A stretch of DNA of 64,000 nucleotides, taken from the NCBI GenBank assembly GCA_029980465.1, contig JARYIJ010000001.1:2491501-2555500 (forward strand), written 5' to 3'. This stretch comes from Pseudolabrys sp. (GTDB lineage Bacteria; Pseudomonadota; Alphaproteobacteria; Rhizobiales; Xanthobacteraceae). Numbering within the stretch: position 1 is the first letter of the stretch; each line of letters begins with the position of its first letter. Positions 33,415 to 42,180 of the stretch are shown in pieces. The position numbers and the translations under genes were made by a program. Below the pieces are notes generated by a model that worked only from the letters and a program-made list of their open reading frames with translations, did no database searches and was not told the origin of the DNA.

Positions 33415-34638
33415 ATGGACTTCTCTCTCCCGCCCGACATCGAAGACCTGCGTCTGCGCGTGCGCAAGTTCGTCGAGGACGAGGTGCTGCCGCTCGAGAG
33501 CGATCCGGCCAATTTCGCCGAGCACGAGAACATCCCGGAGGCGCGCCTCAAGCCGGTGCGCGAGAAGGCGAAGAAGGCGGGCCTGTGGGCGCCGCAATCG
33601 CCGAAAGACTACGGCGGCATGGAATTGCCGGTGGTGGCGTGGGCTGCGATCTACGAGGAGGCGGCGCGCTCGCTGTTCGGGCCGCTCGCCATCAACTGCA
33701 TGGCGCCGGACGACGGCAACATGAACATGCTGCGCCTCGTCGGCACGAAGGCGCAGAAGGACAAGTGGCTCAAGCCGATCGTCGCCGGCGAGGTGCGCTC
33801 GGCCTTCGCCATGACGGAGCCGGCGCCGGGCGGCGGCTCCGACCCGACCATGATCCGCACCCGCGCCGAAAAGCGCGGCGGCAAATACGTCATCCACGGC
33901 CGCAAGTGGTTCATCACCGGCGCCGACGGCGCCTCGCATTTCATCCTGATGGCGCGCACCTCCGACGACGCGCGCAAGGGGCTGACCGCGTTCCTCTACC
34001 ACAAGGACCAGCCCGGCTGGCGCATCGTGCGCCGCATCCCCATCCTCGGGCCGGAGGAGCACGGCGGCCATTGCGAGCTCGAATTCGACGGCCTCGAAGT
34101 GCCGGAGGAAAACGTGCTGCTCGGCGAGGGCGAAGGGCTGCGCCTGATGCAGGTGCGGCTCGGCCCGGCGCGGCTCACGCACTGCATGCGCTGGACCGGC
34201 TGGGCCAAGCGCTGCCTCGAGATCGCGCAGGCCTATGTCGAGAGCCGCGAGGGCTTCGGCATCAAGCTCGCCGACCGCGAGAGCGTGCAGATCAAATTGG
34301 GCGAGGTGGCGAAGGAGATCGAGATCAGCCGCCTGCTGACGATGCGCGCGGCGTGGATGCTCGATCAGGGCGGCCGCGCCCGCAAGGAGGTGTCGATGGC
34401 CAAGGTGCAGGTCGCCGACACGCTGCACAAGGCGGCCGACGTCGCGATCCAGCTTCAGGGTGCGCGCGGCTTCTCCAAGGACACCGTCGTCGAGTGGATC
34501 TACCGCTACGCGCGCTCGGCGAAGCTCGTCGACGGCGCCTCCGAGGTGCACATGATGGTGCTGGCGAAATTCCTGCGTCAGGACGGCCGTGACTTCTGGC
34601 AATGGGGCCCGGGCGAGGGGCGGAAGAATTCGCGATGA
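33415..34638 (+). CDS. Acyl-CoA dehydrogenase
   Basis: A 407-residue FAD-dependent enzyme that introduces an alpha-beta double bond into acyl-CoA. The flavin-binding segment AFAMTEPAPGGGSDP is near 126-140 and KWFITGADGASHFI near 165-178. The C-terminal four-helix domain holds QLQGARGFSKDTVVEWIYRYAR and the terminal VDGASEVH signature. Chain-length preference cannot be told; the family includes members for branched and aromatic acyl-CoA. The ATG is 22 bases after a repeat; an upstream ATG at 33400 is less likely. Confidence 0.94.
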   Translation: MDFSLPPDIEDLRLRVRKFVEDEVLPLESDPANFAEHENIPEARLKPVREKAKKAGLWAPQSPKDYGGMELPVVAWAAIYEEAARSLFGPLAINCMAPDDGNMNMLRLVGTKAQKDKWLKPIVAGEVRSAFAMTEPAPGGGSDPTMIRTRAEKRGGKYVIHGRKWFITGADGASHFILMARTSDDARKGLTAFLYHKDQPGWRIVRRIPILGPEEHGGHCELEFDGLEVPEENVLLGEGEGLRLMQVRLGPARLTHCMRWTGWAKRCLEIAQAYVESREGFGIKLADRESVQIKLGEVAKEIEISRLLTMRAAWMLDQGGRARKEVSMAKVQVADTLHKAADVAIQLQGARGFSKDTVVEWIYRYARSAKLVDGASEVHMMVLAKFLRQDGRDFWQWGPGEGRKNSR

Positions 34639-34662
34639 CTTATCCCTCCCCTTACGGCATCT

Positions 34663-34728
34663 GTCATGGCCGGGCATAGCTCGTCGAAAGACGGGCGTGA
34701 ACACCCCCGGCCATCCACGCCTTATGAC
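34663..34728. repeat. Short family D-like palindromic repeat
   Basis: GTCATGGCCGGGCATAGCTC at the left and CCCCCGGCCATCCACGCCTT at the right share the ends of the longer family D copies at 24135 and 36372. Confidence 0.6.
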
Positions 34729-34746
34729 GATTGTGTAAGGTGATGC

Positions 34747-34775
34747 TTGACATATGTAAGGCAATGCCTTACATT
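34747..34775 (+). promoter_or_regulatory. Promoter with palindromic operator of the second higBA-type module
   Basis: TTGACA (34747-34752) and TACATT (34770-34775) are 17 bases apart. The perfect palindrome TGTAAGGCAATGCCTTACA (34755-34773) fills the spacer and overlaps the -10 box. A half-copy, TGTAAGGTGATGC, precedes the -35 at 34734. This is the arrangement expected for autorepression by the antitoxin. Confidence 0.85.
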
Positions 34776-34783
34776 GACGGATC

Positions 34784-35062
34784 GTGATCCGGTCGTTTCG
34801 AAACAAGGGCTTGCAACGTTTCGCCGAGACCGGAGACGGTTCCAGGCTCCGCGTGCAGAATGAAAACCGTATTCGCCAGATCCTGCTCGCGCTCGATGCG
34901 GCGACGACGCCGCAGGCGCTGAACATTCCCGGCCTGAAATTTCACGCCCTCAGGGGCAATATGAAAGGCCGGTACGCGGTCTGGGCGAGCGGAAACTACC
35001 GCGTCACGTTTGCGTTCGACGGCGAGGACGCCATCGACATCGATTTGGAGGATTACCACTGA
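34784..35062 (+). CDS. higB: HigB-family (RelE/ParE superfamily) toxin
   Basis: A 92-residue toxin resembling the plasmid-maintenance HigB/killer group: FRNKGLQRFAETGD near 5-18, IPGLKFHALRGNMKGRYAVWASGNYRV (key residues H54, L56 and Y63) and the terminal DIDLEDYH. It is expected to cleave mRNA at ribosomes. It uses a GTG start 9 bases after the predicted -10 box, so the transcript would be nearly leaderless. Its stop overlaps the antitoxin start. Confidence 0.9.
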   Translation: MIRSFRNKGLQRFAETGDGSRLRVQNENRIRQILLALDAATTPQALNIPGLKFHALRGNMKGRYAVWASGNYRVTFAFDGEDAIDIDLEDYH

Positions 35063-35373
35063 TGACGGCCACCAAGCGTCTGCGCGGGCTGAAGCCCATG
35101 CACCCCGGCGAGCTGTTGCGCGATGTCGTACTGCCTGCCGTAGGCAGACCGAAGACGGAGATTGCGCAACTGCTCGGCATTTCTCGCCAGAGCCTCTACG
35201 ACATCCTGGACGAGAAGCAGCCCGTCACGCCCGCGACGGCGCTACGCTTTGGCAAGCTGTTCGGCAACGGTCCCGATCTCTGGCTGAACCTGCAACGGCA
35301 GTACGACCTGCGCAAGGCGGAGCAGGACCTCGGCGCGGAGATCGAAGCGATTCCGACGCTGGACGTGGCGTGA
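35062..35373 (+). CDS. higA: HigA-family antitoxin (XRE helix-turn-helix)
   Basis: A 103-residue antitoxin and autorepressor. The HigA signature MHPGELLRDVVLP is near 13-25 and the helix-turn-helix is KTEIAQLLGISRQSLYDIL near 31-49, followed by GNGPDLWLNLQRQYDL. The ATG overlaps the last base of the toxin stop. It should bind the palindrome upstream of higB. The next gene, a DctP homologue, follows after a tiny ORF. Confidence 0.93.
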   Translation: MTATKRLRGLKPMHPGELLRDVVLPAVGRPKTEIAQLLGISRQSLYDILDEKQPVTPATALRFGKLFGNGPDLWLNLQRQYDLRKAEQDLGAEIEAIPTLDVA

Positions 35374-35389
35374 GGTGGGAGGAGCGGCA

Positions 35390-35419
35390 ATGTTGAGCTA
35401 TCAAGACCATCAGGAATGA
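35390..35419 (+). CDS. 9-codon leader ORF overlapping the dctP-like gene
   Basis: ATG at 35390 preceded by GGGAGGAG at good spacing encodes MLSYQDHQE. Its TGA (35417-35419) overlaps the dctP ATG as ATGA. The dctP start has no spaced SD of its own, so reinitiation is plausible. Expression is not shown. Confidence 0.45.
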   Translation: MLSYQDHQE

Positions 35420-36336
35420 CAGCAATCAAAATCCGCATGGCCGGCTACGGGCCGCCGACGACCGGCTTCAGCAAGAGCCTGACCTTCATCGGCGACCGGC
35501 TCAGCGCGCAGTTCGGCAACGACGTCGCGATCGACTACGTCTTCAACGTCATGGACCACGGCTACAAGGCCGAGGACATCCTGACGCTGGTCGAGAACGG
35601 CGAGATGACGCTCGGCTACCAGTCGTCGAGCTATCTCACCGACCGTGTGCCGGAGCTCGGCTTCGTCGATCTGCCGTTCCTGTTCCAGAGCAACGCGCAG
35701 GCGCGCGCCGCGATGGACGGCGCGCTTGGCGACTATCTCGCGCGCAAGACCGAGGAGCGCATCAGCTACCGCATCCTCGGCTGGTTCGAGAACGGCTTCC
35801 GCCACATCTCCAACCGGCTGCGCCCGATCCACCGGCCCGCCGACATGAAGGGCATGCGCATCCGCGTGCTGCCGAGCGAGATTCACCGCCGCACCTTCGA
35901 ACTGATCGGCGCGACGCCGCTGCGCATGGACCTCACCGAGGCCATCATCATGATCAAGGCCGGCACGCTCGACGCGCAGGAGAACCCGCTCGCCAACACC
36001 GTCACCTACGGCGTGCACAAGTTCCACAAGTTCCACACGCTGACGAGCCACTTCTATATCTCGCGCCCGATCTTCCTCCACCGGCCAACCTACGAGTCGT
36101 GGCCGAAGGAGCTGCGGCGGGCGATGCAGGCGGCAGTGACCGACGCCGTCGCCTTCCAGCGCAGGCTCGCCGAAGAAGAACACGTCGAGTCCAGGAAAAT
36201 CATCGAGGCGACCGGCTGCGTCATCAATGCGCTGACGAACGCCGAGCACGACGCCTTCGTCGCCGCGGTACAGCCGCTGCTCAAGGACGCCCGCGCGATG
36301 TACGGCGACGAGATGTTCGCCCTGGTGCCGAACTAG
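35416..36336 (+). CDS. DctP-family TRAP substrate-binding protein lacking a signal peptide
   Basis: A 306-residue protein with the DctP fold: RMAGYGPPTTGF at the very start, a GEMTLGYQSSSYL strand, KGMRIRVLPSEIHRRTF (the arginine that normally binds the substrate carboxylate) and LDAQENPLANTVTYGV. Family members are periplasmic and carry a 20-30 residue signal, but here the mature domain begins at residue 4, and the in-frame region upstream gives no signal sequence. It may be cytosolic, misannotated at the 5' end, or damaged when the higBA module arrived. The nearest permeases are dctQM at 30.2-32.1 kb. Confidence 0.85.
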   Translation: MTAIKIRMAGYGPPTTGFSKSLTFIGDRLSAQFGNDVAIDYVFNVMDHGYKAEDILTLVENGEMTLGYQSSSYLTDRVPELGFVDLPFLFQSNAQARAAMDGALGDYLARKTEERISYRILGWFENGFRHISNRLRPIHRPADMKGMRIRVLPSEIHRRTFELIGATPLRMDLTEAIIMIKAGTLDAQENPLANTVTYGVHKFHKFHTLTSHFYISRPIFLHRPTYESWPKELRRAMQAAVTDAVAFQRRLAEEEHVESRKIIEATGCVINALTNAEHDAFVAAVQPLLKDARAMYGDEMFALVPN

Positions 36337-36371
36337 GACACTTTCCGGTTGGCGCGCGTGGCCTCTCCATC

Positions 36372-36486
36372 GTCATGCCCGGCACTCGGGTCCGGCTTCG
36401 CCGGCTCGAGCATAAACCTTGTGCCGGGCATCCACGTCTTGGCTAAGAAGAAAGGCGTGGATGGCCGGGACAAGCCCGGCCATGAC
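36372..36486. repeat. Palindromic repeat, family D (copy 2)
   Basis: Same ends and arms as the copy at 24135; both share ATAAACCTTGTGCCGGGCAT. The central 30 bases differ. Confidence 0.88.
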
Positions 36487-36562
36487 GATTAATAGAGCCG
36501 AAACCATAACTCTGATCGCATTGTTTTACGGCCCCGCAACATCTGCGGCCTAAAAGCGCGTC

Positions 36563-37312
36563 ATGACGACACAGTCCCAGCCGGCGCTGGCGTTGCGCGG
36601 CTTGCGCAAGAGCTTCGATCGGCCGGCGGTCGACGGCCTCGATCTCACCGTGCGCGCCGGCGAGTTCTACGCGCTGCTCGGCCCGAACGGCGCCGGCAAG
36701 ACCACGACCTTGCGCATGGTGGCGGGCCTGCTCGCGCCCGACACCGGATCGATCGCGATCTGCGGCATCGACGCGCTCGCCGATCCGGCGGCGGCCAAGC
36801 GCGTCACGGCGTGGCTGTCCGACGAGCCGATGACCTACGACAAGCTGACGCCGTCCGAATATCTCGCCTTCGTCGCCGGGCTGTGGGGCGTGCCGCTGAT
36901 GACGGCGCAGCAGCGCGCCCGGGAGCTGCTGGGCTGGCTCGGCCTGACGCCGCACGCGAACGAGCGTTGCGAGGGCTTCTCGCGCGGCATGCGCCAGAAG
37001 GTCGGGCTGGCCGGCGCGCTGATCCACGATCCGAAGCTTATCGTGCTCGACGAGCCGTTGACCGGCCTCGACGCCGGCTCGGCGCGCATCGTCAAGGACG
37101 TGCTGCGCCGGCGCGTCGCCGGTGGCGGCACCGTCGTGATGACGACGCATATCCTTGAGGTCGCCGAGCGCATGGCCGACCGCATCGGCGTCATCGCCCA
37201 TGGCCGGCTCGTCGCCGAGGGCACGCTCGACGAACTGCGCGCGCGCACCGGCGACGCGGCCTCGACGCTCGAGGACACGTTTCTGGCGCTGGTCGGCGAG
37301 CCTACGGCGTGA
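36563..37312 (+). CDS. ABC transporter ATP-binding protein
   Basis: A 249-residue ATPase of the ABC-2/exporter type. Walker A GPNGAGKT is near 45-52, the signature region reads FSRGMRQKVGLAGALIHDP (SRGMRQK replacing LSGGQ, common in this subfamily), Walker B is LIVLDEPLTGLD and the H-loop lies in TTHILE. It would power the membrane protein encoded next, whose GTG start overlaps this stop (GTGA). The substrate is unknown; such pairs include natA/ccmA-like exporters. Confidence 0.92.
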   Translation: MTTQSQPALALRGLRKSFDRPAVDGLDLTVRAGEFYALLGPNGAGKTTTLRMVAGLLAPDTGSIAICGIDALADPAAAKRVTAWLSDEPMTYDKLTPSEYLAFVAGLWGVPLMTAQQRARELLGWLGLTPHANERCEGFSRGMRQKVGLAGALIHDPKLIVLDEPLTGLDAGSARIVKDVLRRRVAGGGTVVMTTHILEVAERMADRIGVIAHGRLVAEGTLDELRARTGDAASTLEDTFLALVGEPTA

Positions 37313-38874
37313 CGCCGGGCTCGTGGCTCTGGCTGGCGCGGCACGAGTTCCGGCTCGGCTGGTGTGACGTCGTGCACATGCTGACGGCGGGACGGCGCAA
37401 GCGGCTACGCACTGCGGTCATTGTCCTGGCTGCCGTTGTCGTGGCGATGCATCTGATCGCGCGCGGCATGATCGGGCGCTACGCGGCCTTGCTCGGCGCC
37501 GTCGACAAGGCGACCCTGGTCGCCGCCACCGGCGCGTTGCTGTTGTGGGCTTCGCTGCTGCTGTCGCAGGCGATGGAGTCGGTGACGCGGGTGTTCTACG
37601 CGCGTTCCGATCTCGATCTGCTGCTGACGTCGCCGGTGTCGCCGCGCCGGCTGTTTTCGGTCCGCATCATCCAGATCGCGGCGTCGGTGACTGCGATGGC
37701 CGTGCTGCTGTCGTCGCCGTTCATCAACATGCTCGCCTATGAAGGCGGCGCGCGCTGGCTGATGGCCTATGGCGCCGTCGCCGCGCTCGGCATGGCCGCG
37801 ACGGCCGTCGCCGTGGCGCTGACCGCGCTCCTGTTCCGCGCGCTCGGCGCCAAGCGCACGCGGCTGATCGCGCAGATCGTCGCCGCGGTGATCGGCGCCG
37901 GCTTCGTCATCGGGCTTCAGGTCGCGGCGATCCTGTCCTACGGCAGCCTGTCGCGCTTCGCGCCGCTGCAATCGGCGTGGCTGGTCGCGCATGCGCCGCC
38001 GCTCACGAGCACGATCTATTGGCCGGCGCGGGCGGCGCTCGGTGACGCTGGCGCGCTGCTCGCCGTCATCGCCGCGGCTGTCGCGCTGCTCGCCGCGACG
38101 GTCGCTGCCTTCGCCGGCCGCTTCGGCGGTTATGCTTTGGCCGCGGCCGGCGTGTCGCAGGCGGCGGTGCGGCAAAGCGGCCGCGCGATGTGTCGCGGCG
38201 GCTCGGCGCAGGCCATGCTGCGCCGCAAGGAATGGGTGCTGCTGCGCCGCGACCCGTGGCTGATGTCGCAGACCCTGATGCAGATCCTCTATTTGCTGCC
38301 GCCGGCGCTGCTACTGTGGCGCGATTTCAGCGCCGACGTCGACGGCTTCGTCGTCATCGTGCCGGTGCTGGTGATGGCGGCGGGCCAACTCGGCGGCGGC
38401 CTGGCGTGGCTGTCGATCTCCGGCGAGGACGCGCCCGACCTCGTCGCCACCGCGCCGCTCGGCGCGCGGCAGGTGCTGCGCGCCAAGGTCGAGGCGGTGA
38501 TGGGCGCGGTCGCGCTGGTGTTTGCGCCGTTCGTCGCGGCGAGCGCGCTGGCGTCGCTCTATGCCGCGGCGGTCGCTGCGCTCGGCATCGCGGTGTCGGC
38601 GGGCGCCGCCACCATGGTCCAGCTCTCATTCCGCACGCAGGCGAAACGCAACCAGTTCCGCCGCCGCCAGACCTCGTCGCGCCTCGCGACGTTTGCCGAA
38701 GCCTTCTCGTCGATCGCCTGGGCCGCCGCGGCGGGCATGGCGGTGGCGAAAACGCCGGTCGCGGTGCTGCCGGCCATGGTTGCCGTCGCGATCCTGCTCG
38801 GCGTTCGCGCGCTGCGCCCGGCGGCGCGCGTGACGCCGGCGCCACAGGCCGCGACGCTCGTGCCCGCTGTTTAG
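37309..38874 (+). CDS. ABC exporter permease subunit, about 12 membrane segments
   Basis: A 521-residue membrane protein with two clusters of hydrophobic segments separated by a basic region near 285-310 (MCRGGSAQAMLRRKEWVLLRRDP). The motif SDLDLLLTSPVSPRRLF near 103-119 is typical of ABC permeases in which the ATPase binds a cytoplasmic loop; ATAPLGARQVLRAK near 383-396 is a second copy of the same kind of loop. The chain is therefore probably an internal duplication acting as a pseudo-dimer. Substrate unknown. It overlaps the ATPase stop upstream and the convergent MFS gene downstream by 4 bases each. Confidence 0.85.
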   Translation: MTPGSWLWLARHEFRLGWCDVVHMLTAGRRKRLRTAVIVLAAVVVAMHLIARGMIGRYAALLGAVDKATLVAATGALLLWASLLLSQAMESVTRVFYARSDLDLLLTSPVSPRRLFSVRIIQIAASVTAMAVLLSSPFINMLAYEGGARWLMAYGAVAALGMAATAVAVALTALLFRALGAKRTRLIAQIVAAVIGAGFVIGLQVAAILSYGSLSRFAPLQSAWLVAHAPPLTSTIYWPARAALGDAGALLAVIAAAVALLAATVAAFAGRFGGYALAAAGVSQAAVRQSGRAMCRGGSAQAMLRRKEWVLLRRDPWLMSQTLMQILYLLPPALLLWRDFSADVDGFVVIVPVLVMAAGQLGGGLAWLSISGEDAPDLVATAPLGARQVLRAKVEAVMGAVALVFAPFVAASALASLYAAAVAALGIAVSAGAATMVQLSFRTQAKRNQFRRRQTSSRLATFAEAFSSIAWAAAAGMAVAKTPVAVLPAMVAVAILLGVRALRPAARVTPAPQAATLVPAV

Positions 38875-40103
38875 GCCATTGCCGCGCGGCGCGTCATCAG
38901 CAGGCGGACCAGCAGCGTGCCGACAATCGACAGGTTGAGGAGGTTGGTCAGCACGCCCGCGGCAAAGGCCGGCGTGTAGAAGTGGAAGTGGTCGTACAGC
39001 ACGCCGGCGAGCCAGCCGCCGCTGCCCATGCCGAGTGACGTGAACAGCAGCAGCGTCGGAATGCGCCAGTGCGCCTCCGATGCCGGATAGAGCTCGCGCA
39101 GCGTCATCACGTAGGCCGGAACGATGCCGGAGAAGCCGAGGCCGAAGGCCGCCGACACCGTGATCAGGCTCGTCTGGCTCTGGGTATAGAGCAGCGCGGT
39201 CATGGCGCTGGCCTGCCACGCCGAGCTCATCACCACCGTTGCCAGCCCGCCGATGCGGTCGGAAATGGCGCCCCAGATCTGGCGGCTGACGAACGCGGTG
39301 CCGAGCAGCACCGACAGGGTGAAGGCGCCGAAGGCGCCGGTGTAACCGAGGTCGCTGCAGAACGCGACGAGATGCTGTTGCGGCATCGACATGGTCATGC
39401 AGCACAGGATCGAGGCGATGCACATCGCGCCGAAGATGACGTTCGGCGGCCAGCCCAGCACGCGGGTCGCGCGCGCCGTCGCCGCGGCGCCCGCCAGCGG
39501 CGCCGGCATCTCCTCCGGCGGTTTGCCGAGCATGATCGCGGCCGTCGGCACGACCACGCACATCTCGACGAGGCCGAAGATCACCATGGTTTCGCGCCAG
39601 CCGGCATAGGCGATGGCGCGCTCGAAGACCGGCGGCCACATCGCGCCGGCGAGAAAGCTGCCGCTCGAGATCAGGGCCAGCGCCGAGCCGCGGCGGCGGT
39701 CGAACCACCGGCTGACATAGACGTAGAGCGGCGCGTTGATGCCGCCGAGCCCGAACAGTCCGATGAAGACGCCGTGTCCGATCCACAGCGGCCAGGGCAG
39801 GCCGAGCGTCGAGATCGACAGGCCGATCATGATCGAGATCGATCCCGCGATGATAGTCCAGCGCGTGCCGACGCGGTGGGCGATGCGGCCCATGACGATG
39901 CCGCCGATGCCGGCGCACAGCCACGCCATTGCGGCTGCGAAGGAGGGGATCGACCGCGCGCCGCCGACCTCGGCGGCAATGTCCTTGAGCGCGACGGTGG
40001 TGATCCACGGGCCGCCGAACGTGAACGTCATCACGACGAGGGCGGCGATGGCCACCCGCCACGAGCGGCGCGTTTCGACTGATGAAATAAGGAGTTGAGG
40101 CAT
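38871..40103 (-). CDS. Major facilitator superfamily transporter
   Basis: A 410-residue permease with about 12 hydrophobic segments. MFS loop motifs are recognisable at GGIVMGRIAHRVGTRW (about 72-87, between helices 2 and 3) and GAISDRIGG in the second half. The sequence style fits the oxalate/formate or monocarboxylate branch, but no substrate can be named. It is divergent from nothing close and converges on the ABC permease gene with a 4-base overlap. Confidence 0.9.
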   Translation of the reverse strand: MPQLLISSVETRRSWRVAIAALVVMTFTFGGPWITTVALKDIAAEVGGARSIPSFAAAMAWLCAGIGGIVMGRIAHRVGTRWTIIAGSISIMIGLSISTLGLPWPLWIGHGVFIGLFGLGGINAPLYVYVSRWFDRRRGSALALISSGSFLAGAMWPPVFERAIAYAGWRETMVIFGLVEMCVVVPTAAIMLGKPPEEMPAPLAGAAATARATRVLGWPPNVIFGAMCIASILCCMTMSMPQQHLVAFCSDLGYTGAFGAFTLSVLLGTAFVSRQIWGAISDRIGGLATVVMSSAWQASAMTALLYTQSQTSLITVSAAFGLGFSGIVPAYVMTLRELYPASEAHWRIPTLLLFTSLGMGSGGWLAGVLYDHFHFYTPAFAAGVLTNLLNLSIVGTLLVRLLMTRRAAMA

Positions 40104-40158
40104 TGCGAAGTCCGGCCCGCGCTTTTAGCGCGGCGCGCCCGCCGCGCCAAGGCGACGG

Positions 40159-42180
40159 TCAAAGCCCGAACGGATAAGTGTCGGGATATCCCTCGATCTC
40201 GTGCGCTTTGAGCGGTGAAACCGCCTGTGTTTCATCAAACCAGATGTATTCGTCGAACTGATCCGGCAGCACGGCTTCAAAGTAGTGGCTGGAGAGTTCA
40301 CTGTCCGGCCGGTAGATCACGCCGATCGCGCGTTCCAGCCGGGGCCTGAACAGGGCACGAACATGCGGCGCCGTGCGGTCGCGCAGTCCAAACATGAACC
40401 GCGGCGTTTCCGACTCGTGCATCAGCCGTTCGTAGCTCTGCTTTTGCGAAGGACGAACCGTCTTGATTTCCAGCGCGCCGCCCCAGTCTGATGCGGCTGC
40501 AACCGTGCCCCGGTCTGTGCCAAACCCGATCAGATAGCAGTTCCGGCCGAATTGCTTGCGGCACAGCGCGCCAATGTTGAATTCGCCGCGGCCCGCCATC
40601 TCGGTCGCGCCGGCGTTCCCGACGTGCGAGTTATGGGCCCAAACAACGCCCTTCGCGCCAGGACGGTGATGCTTGAGCAACGTCTTGAGCGTGTCGAACA
40701 TGTGCTGGTCGCGCAGGTTCCATGACGCGCGAGAGCCGTAATACATCGTTCGGTAGTAACGCTCGGCGTTGACGACGAGCTGGGCATTTTGCGAGGCGTC
40801 GAGAAAACGCTCGCCGTCCTTGTCGGCGTAAGCGTTGCGCTTTGCCATCAAGTCCTTGAGGGCGGCAACGACCTGCGCCTCGCAGGTCTGAAACGTTCCG
40901 GTCAATGCCGCATGGCCGTAACTCGCCGGATCTTTCTGCCACGGGGTCAGGCAGCCATAACGTTCTCTTGCCACAGCTGCCGTTTCCGGATCGACCTCGT
41001 CGAGGTACTGGAGGATGAAACGGATCGAGTCGTGCATGCTGTAGAGATCGAGGCCGTGAAACGCGACGCGGTTCTCCGCGCGTCGCGCCGAATTGAGCTT
41101 GTGGAGCCAATCGACGAAATCGCGCACCTCGTGGTTGCGCCACATCCAGGTCGGAAATCGTGCGAAGGCCGTCCACTCGGACGGCTTGGCGTCACGATGA
41201 CGGACATAATGGTCGATCCGCGCCGCATCCGGCCAGTCGCCCTCGATCGCGACGAAGTTGAATCCCCGGCGTTCGATAAGCGCGCGCGTGATGGACGCCC
41301 GCATCCGGTAGAATTCGGATGTGCCATGAGTCGCTTCGCCGATCAGGACAAGGTCGGCCTCGCCGATCCGCGCCAGCAGCGGCGACAGCTCGGTGGCGTC
41401 GATGGCGCCGAACGGCTCTGCCGCCTGCGCGATGGCCTTTTCCGGCGCTTCCTCTCGCCGGGGCATCGGGCGGCGTTGCGCGGGGCCGGGTCTGACATTG
41501 TCCGGTTGCCAGCCTTCGTCGCCGATCAGCGGCACAAAGCGAACGTCGGCCAGTTCCTCGCGCCTGAATTCCGTGTCTGACACGCGCGTGATGCGGACAA
41601 GCTCCTGTGCCCGCTCGCCGTCGCCGACCGGAATCACGAGGCGGCCGCCGATCTTGAGTTGGGCTGTCAGGGATTCCGGAATCGCCGGGCCGCCGGCCGC
41701 GACGATAATTGCATCATAGGGCGCGTGGGCCTGCCAGCCGCGTGTGCCGTCGCCGTGCCGCACATGGACGTTGCTGTAGCCGTATTCCTCCAGCGTTGCC
41801 GCTGCTTTCTCGGCGAGCTGGCCGATGCGTTCGACCGTATAAACGTCGCGGGCGATCTGGGAGAGTACCGCGGCCGCATAGCCGGAGCCCGTGCCGATCT
41901 CGAGAACCTGCTCGCCTCCCTTGAGCAACGCCGCCTCGATCATGAAGGCGACGATGTAAGGTTGCGAGATGGTCTGGCCGGCCGCGATCGGCAGCGGCGT
42001 GTCGTCATAGGCAAATTCGCGAAGCTCCTGTGGCAAGAAGTCCTGGCGCGGCACGGCGGCCATCGCCTCCAGGACCAGCGGGTCGCGCACGCCCCGTGCC
42101 CGGATGCCATGTTTCACCATGTCGTCACGCAGCTTGGTGAACTCGGCGTCTGTCAGGACATGCTTGAGGGCGACAGCCAT
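40159..42180 (-). CDS. Protein-L-isoaspartate O-methyltransferase fused to an erythromycin esterase-like domain
   Basis: A 673-residue two-domain protein. Residues 1-215 are a PCMT: AGQTISQPYIVAFM (68-81, with the active-site Ser72) and the SAM-binding LEIGTGSGYAAAV (93-105). After a proline/arginine-rich linker (about 220-235), residues 240-670 form an erythromycin esterase-family domain with GEATHGTSEFYRMRA, EGDWPDA, HGLDLYSM and VWAHNSHVGNA, whose histidines and glutamates form the catalytic centre. PCMT repairs isoaspartyl residues; the substrate of the second domain is unknown. GGAG 7 bases before the ATG fixes the start; the open frame beyond it to 43368 is antisense shadow. Confidence 0.92.
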   Translation of the reverse strand: MAVALKHVLTDAEFTKLRDDMVKHGIRARGVRDPLVLEAMAAVPRQDFLPQELREFAYDDTPLPIAAGQTISQPYIVAFMIEAALLKGGEQVLEIGTGSGYAAAVLSQIARDVYTVERIGQLAEKAAATLEEYGYSNVHVRHGDGTRGWQAHAPYDAIIVAAGGPAIPESLTAQLKIGGRLVIPVGDGERAQELVRITRVSDTEFRREELADVRFVPLIGDEGWQPDNVRPGPAQRRPMPRREEAPEKAIAQAAEPFGAIDATELSPLLARIGEADLVLIGEATHGTSEFYRMRASITRALIERRGFNFVAIEGDWPDAARIDHYVRHRDAKPSEWTAFARFPTWMWRNHEVRDFVDWLHKLNSARRAENRVAFHGLDLYSMHDSIRFILQYLDEVDPETAAVARERYGCLTPWQKDPASYGHAALTGTFQTCEAQVVAALKDLMAKRNAYADKDGERFLDASQNAQLVVNAERYYRTMYYGSRASWNLRDQHMFDTLKTLLKHHRPGAKGVVWAHNSHVGNAGATEMAGRGEFNIGALCRKQFGRNCYLIGFGTDRGTVAAASDWGGALEIKTVRPSQKQSYERLMHESETPRFMFGLRDRTAPHVRALFRPRLERAIGVIYRPDSELSSHYFEAVLPDQFDEYIWFDETQAVSPLKAHEIEGYPDTYPFGL

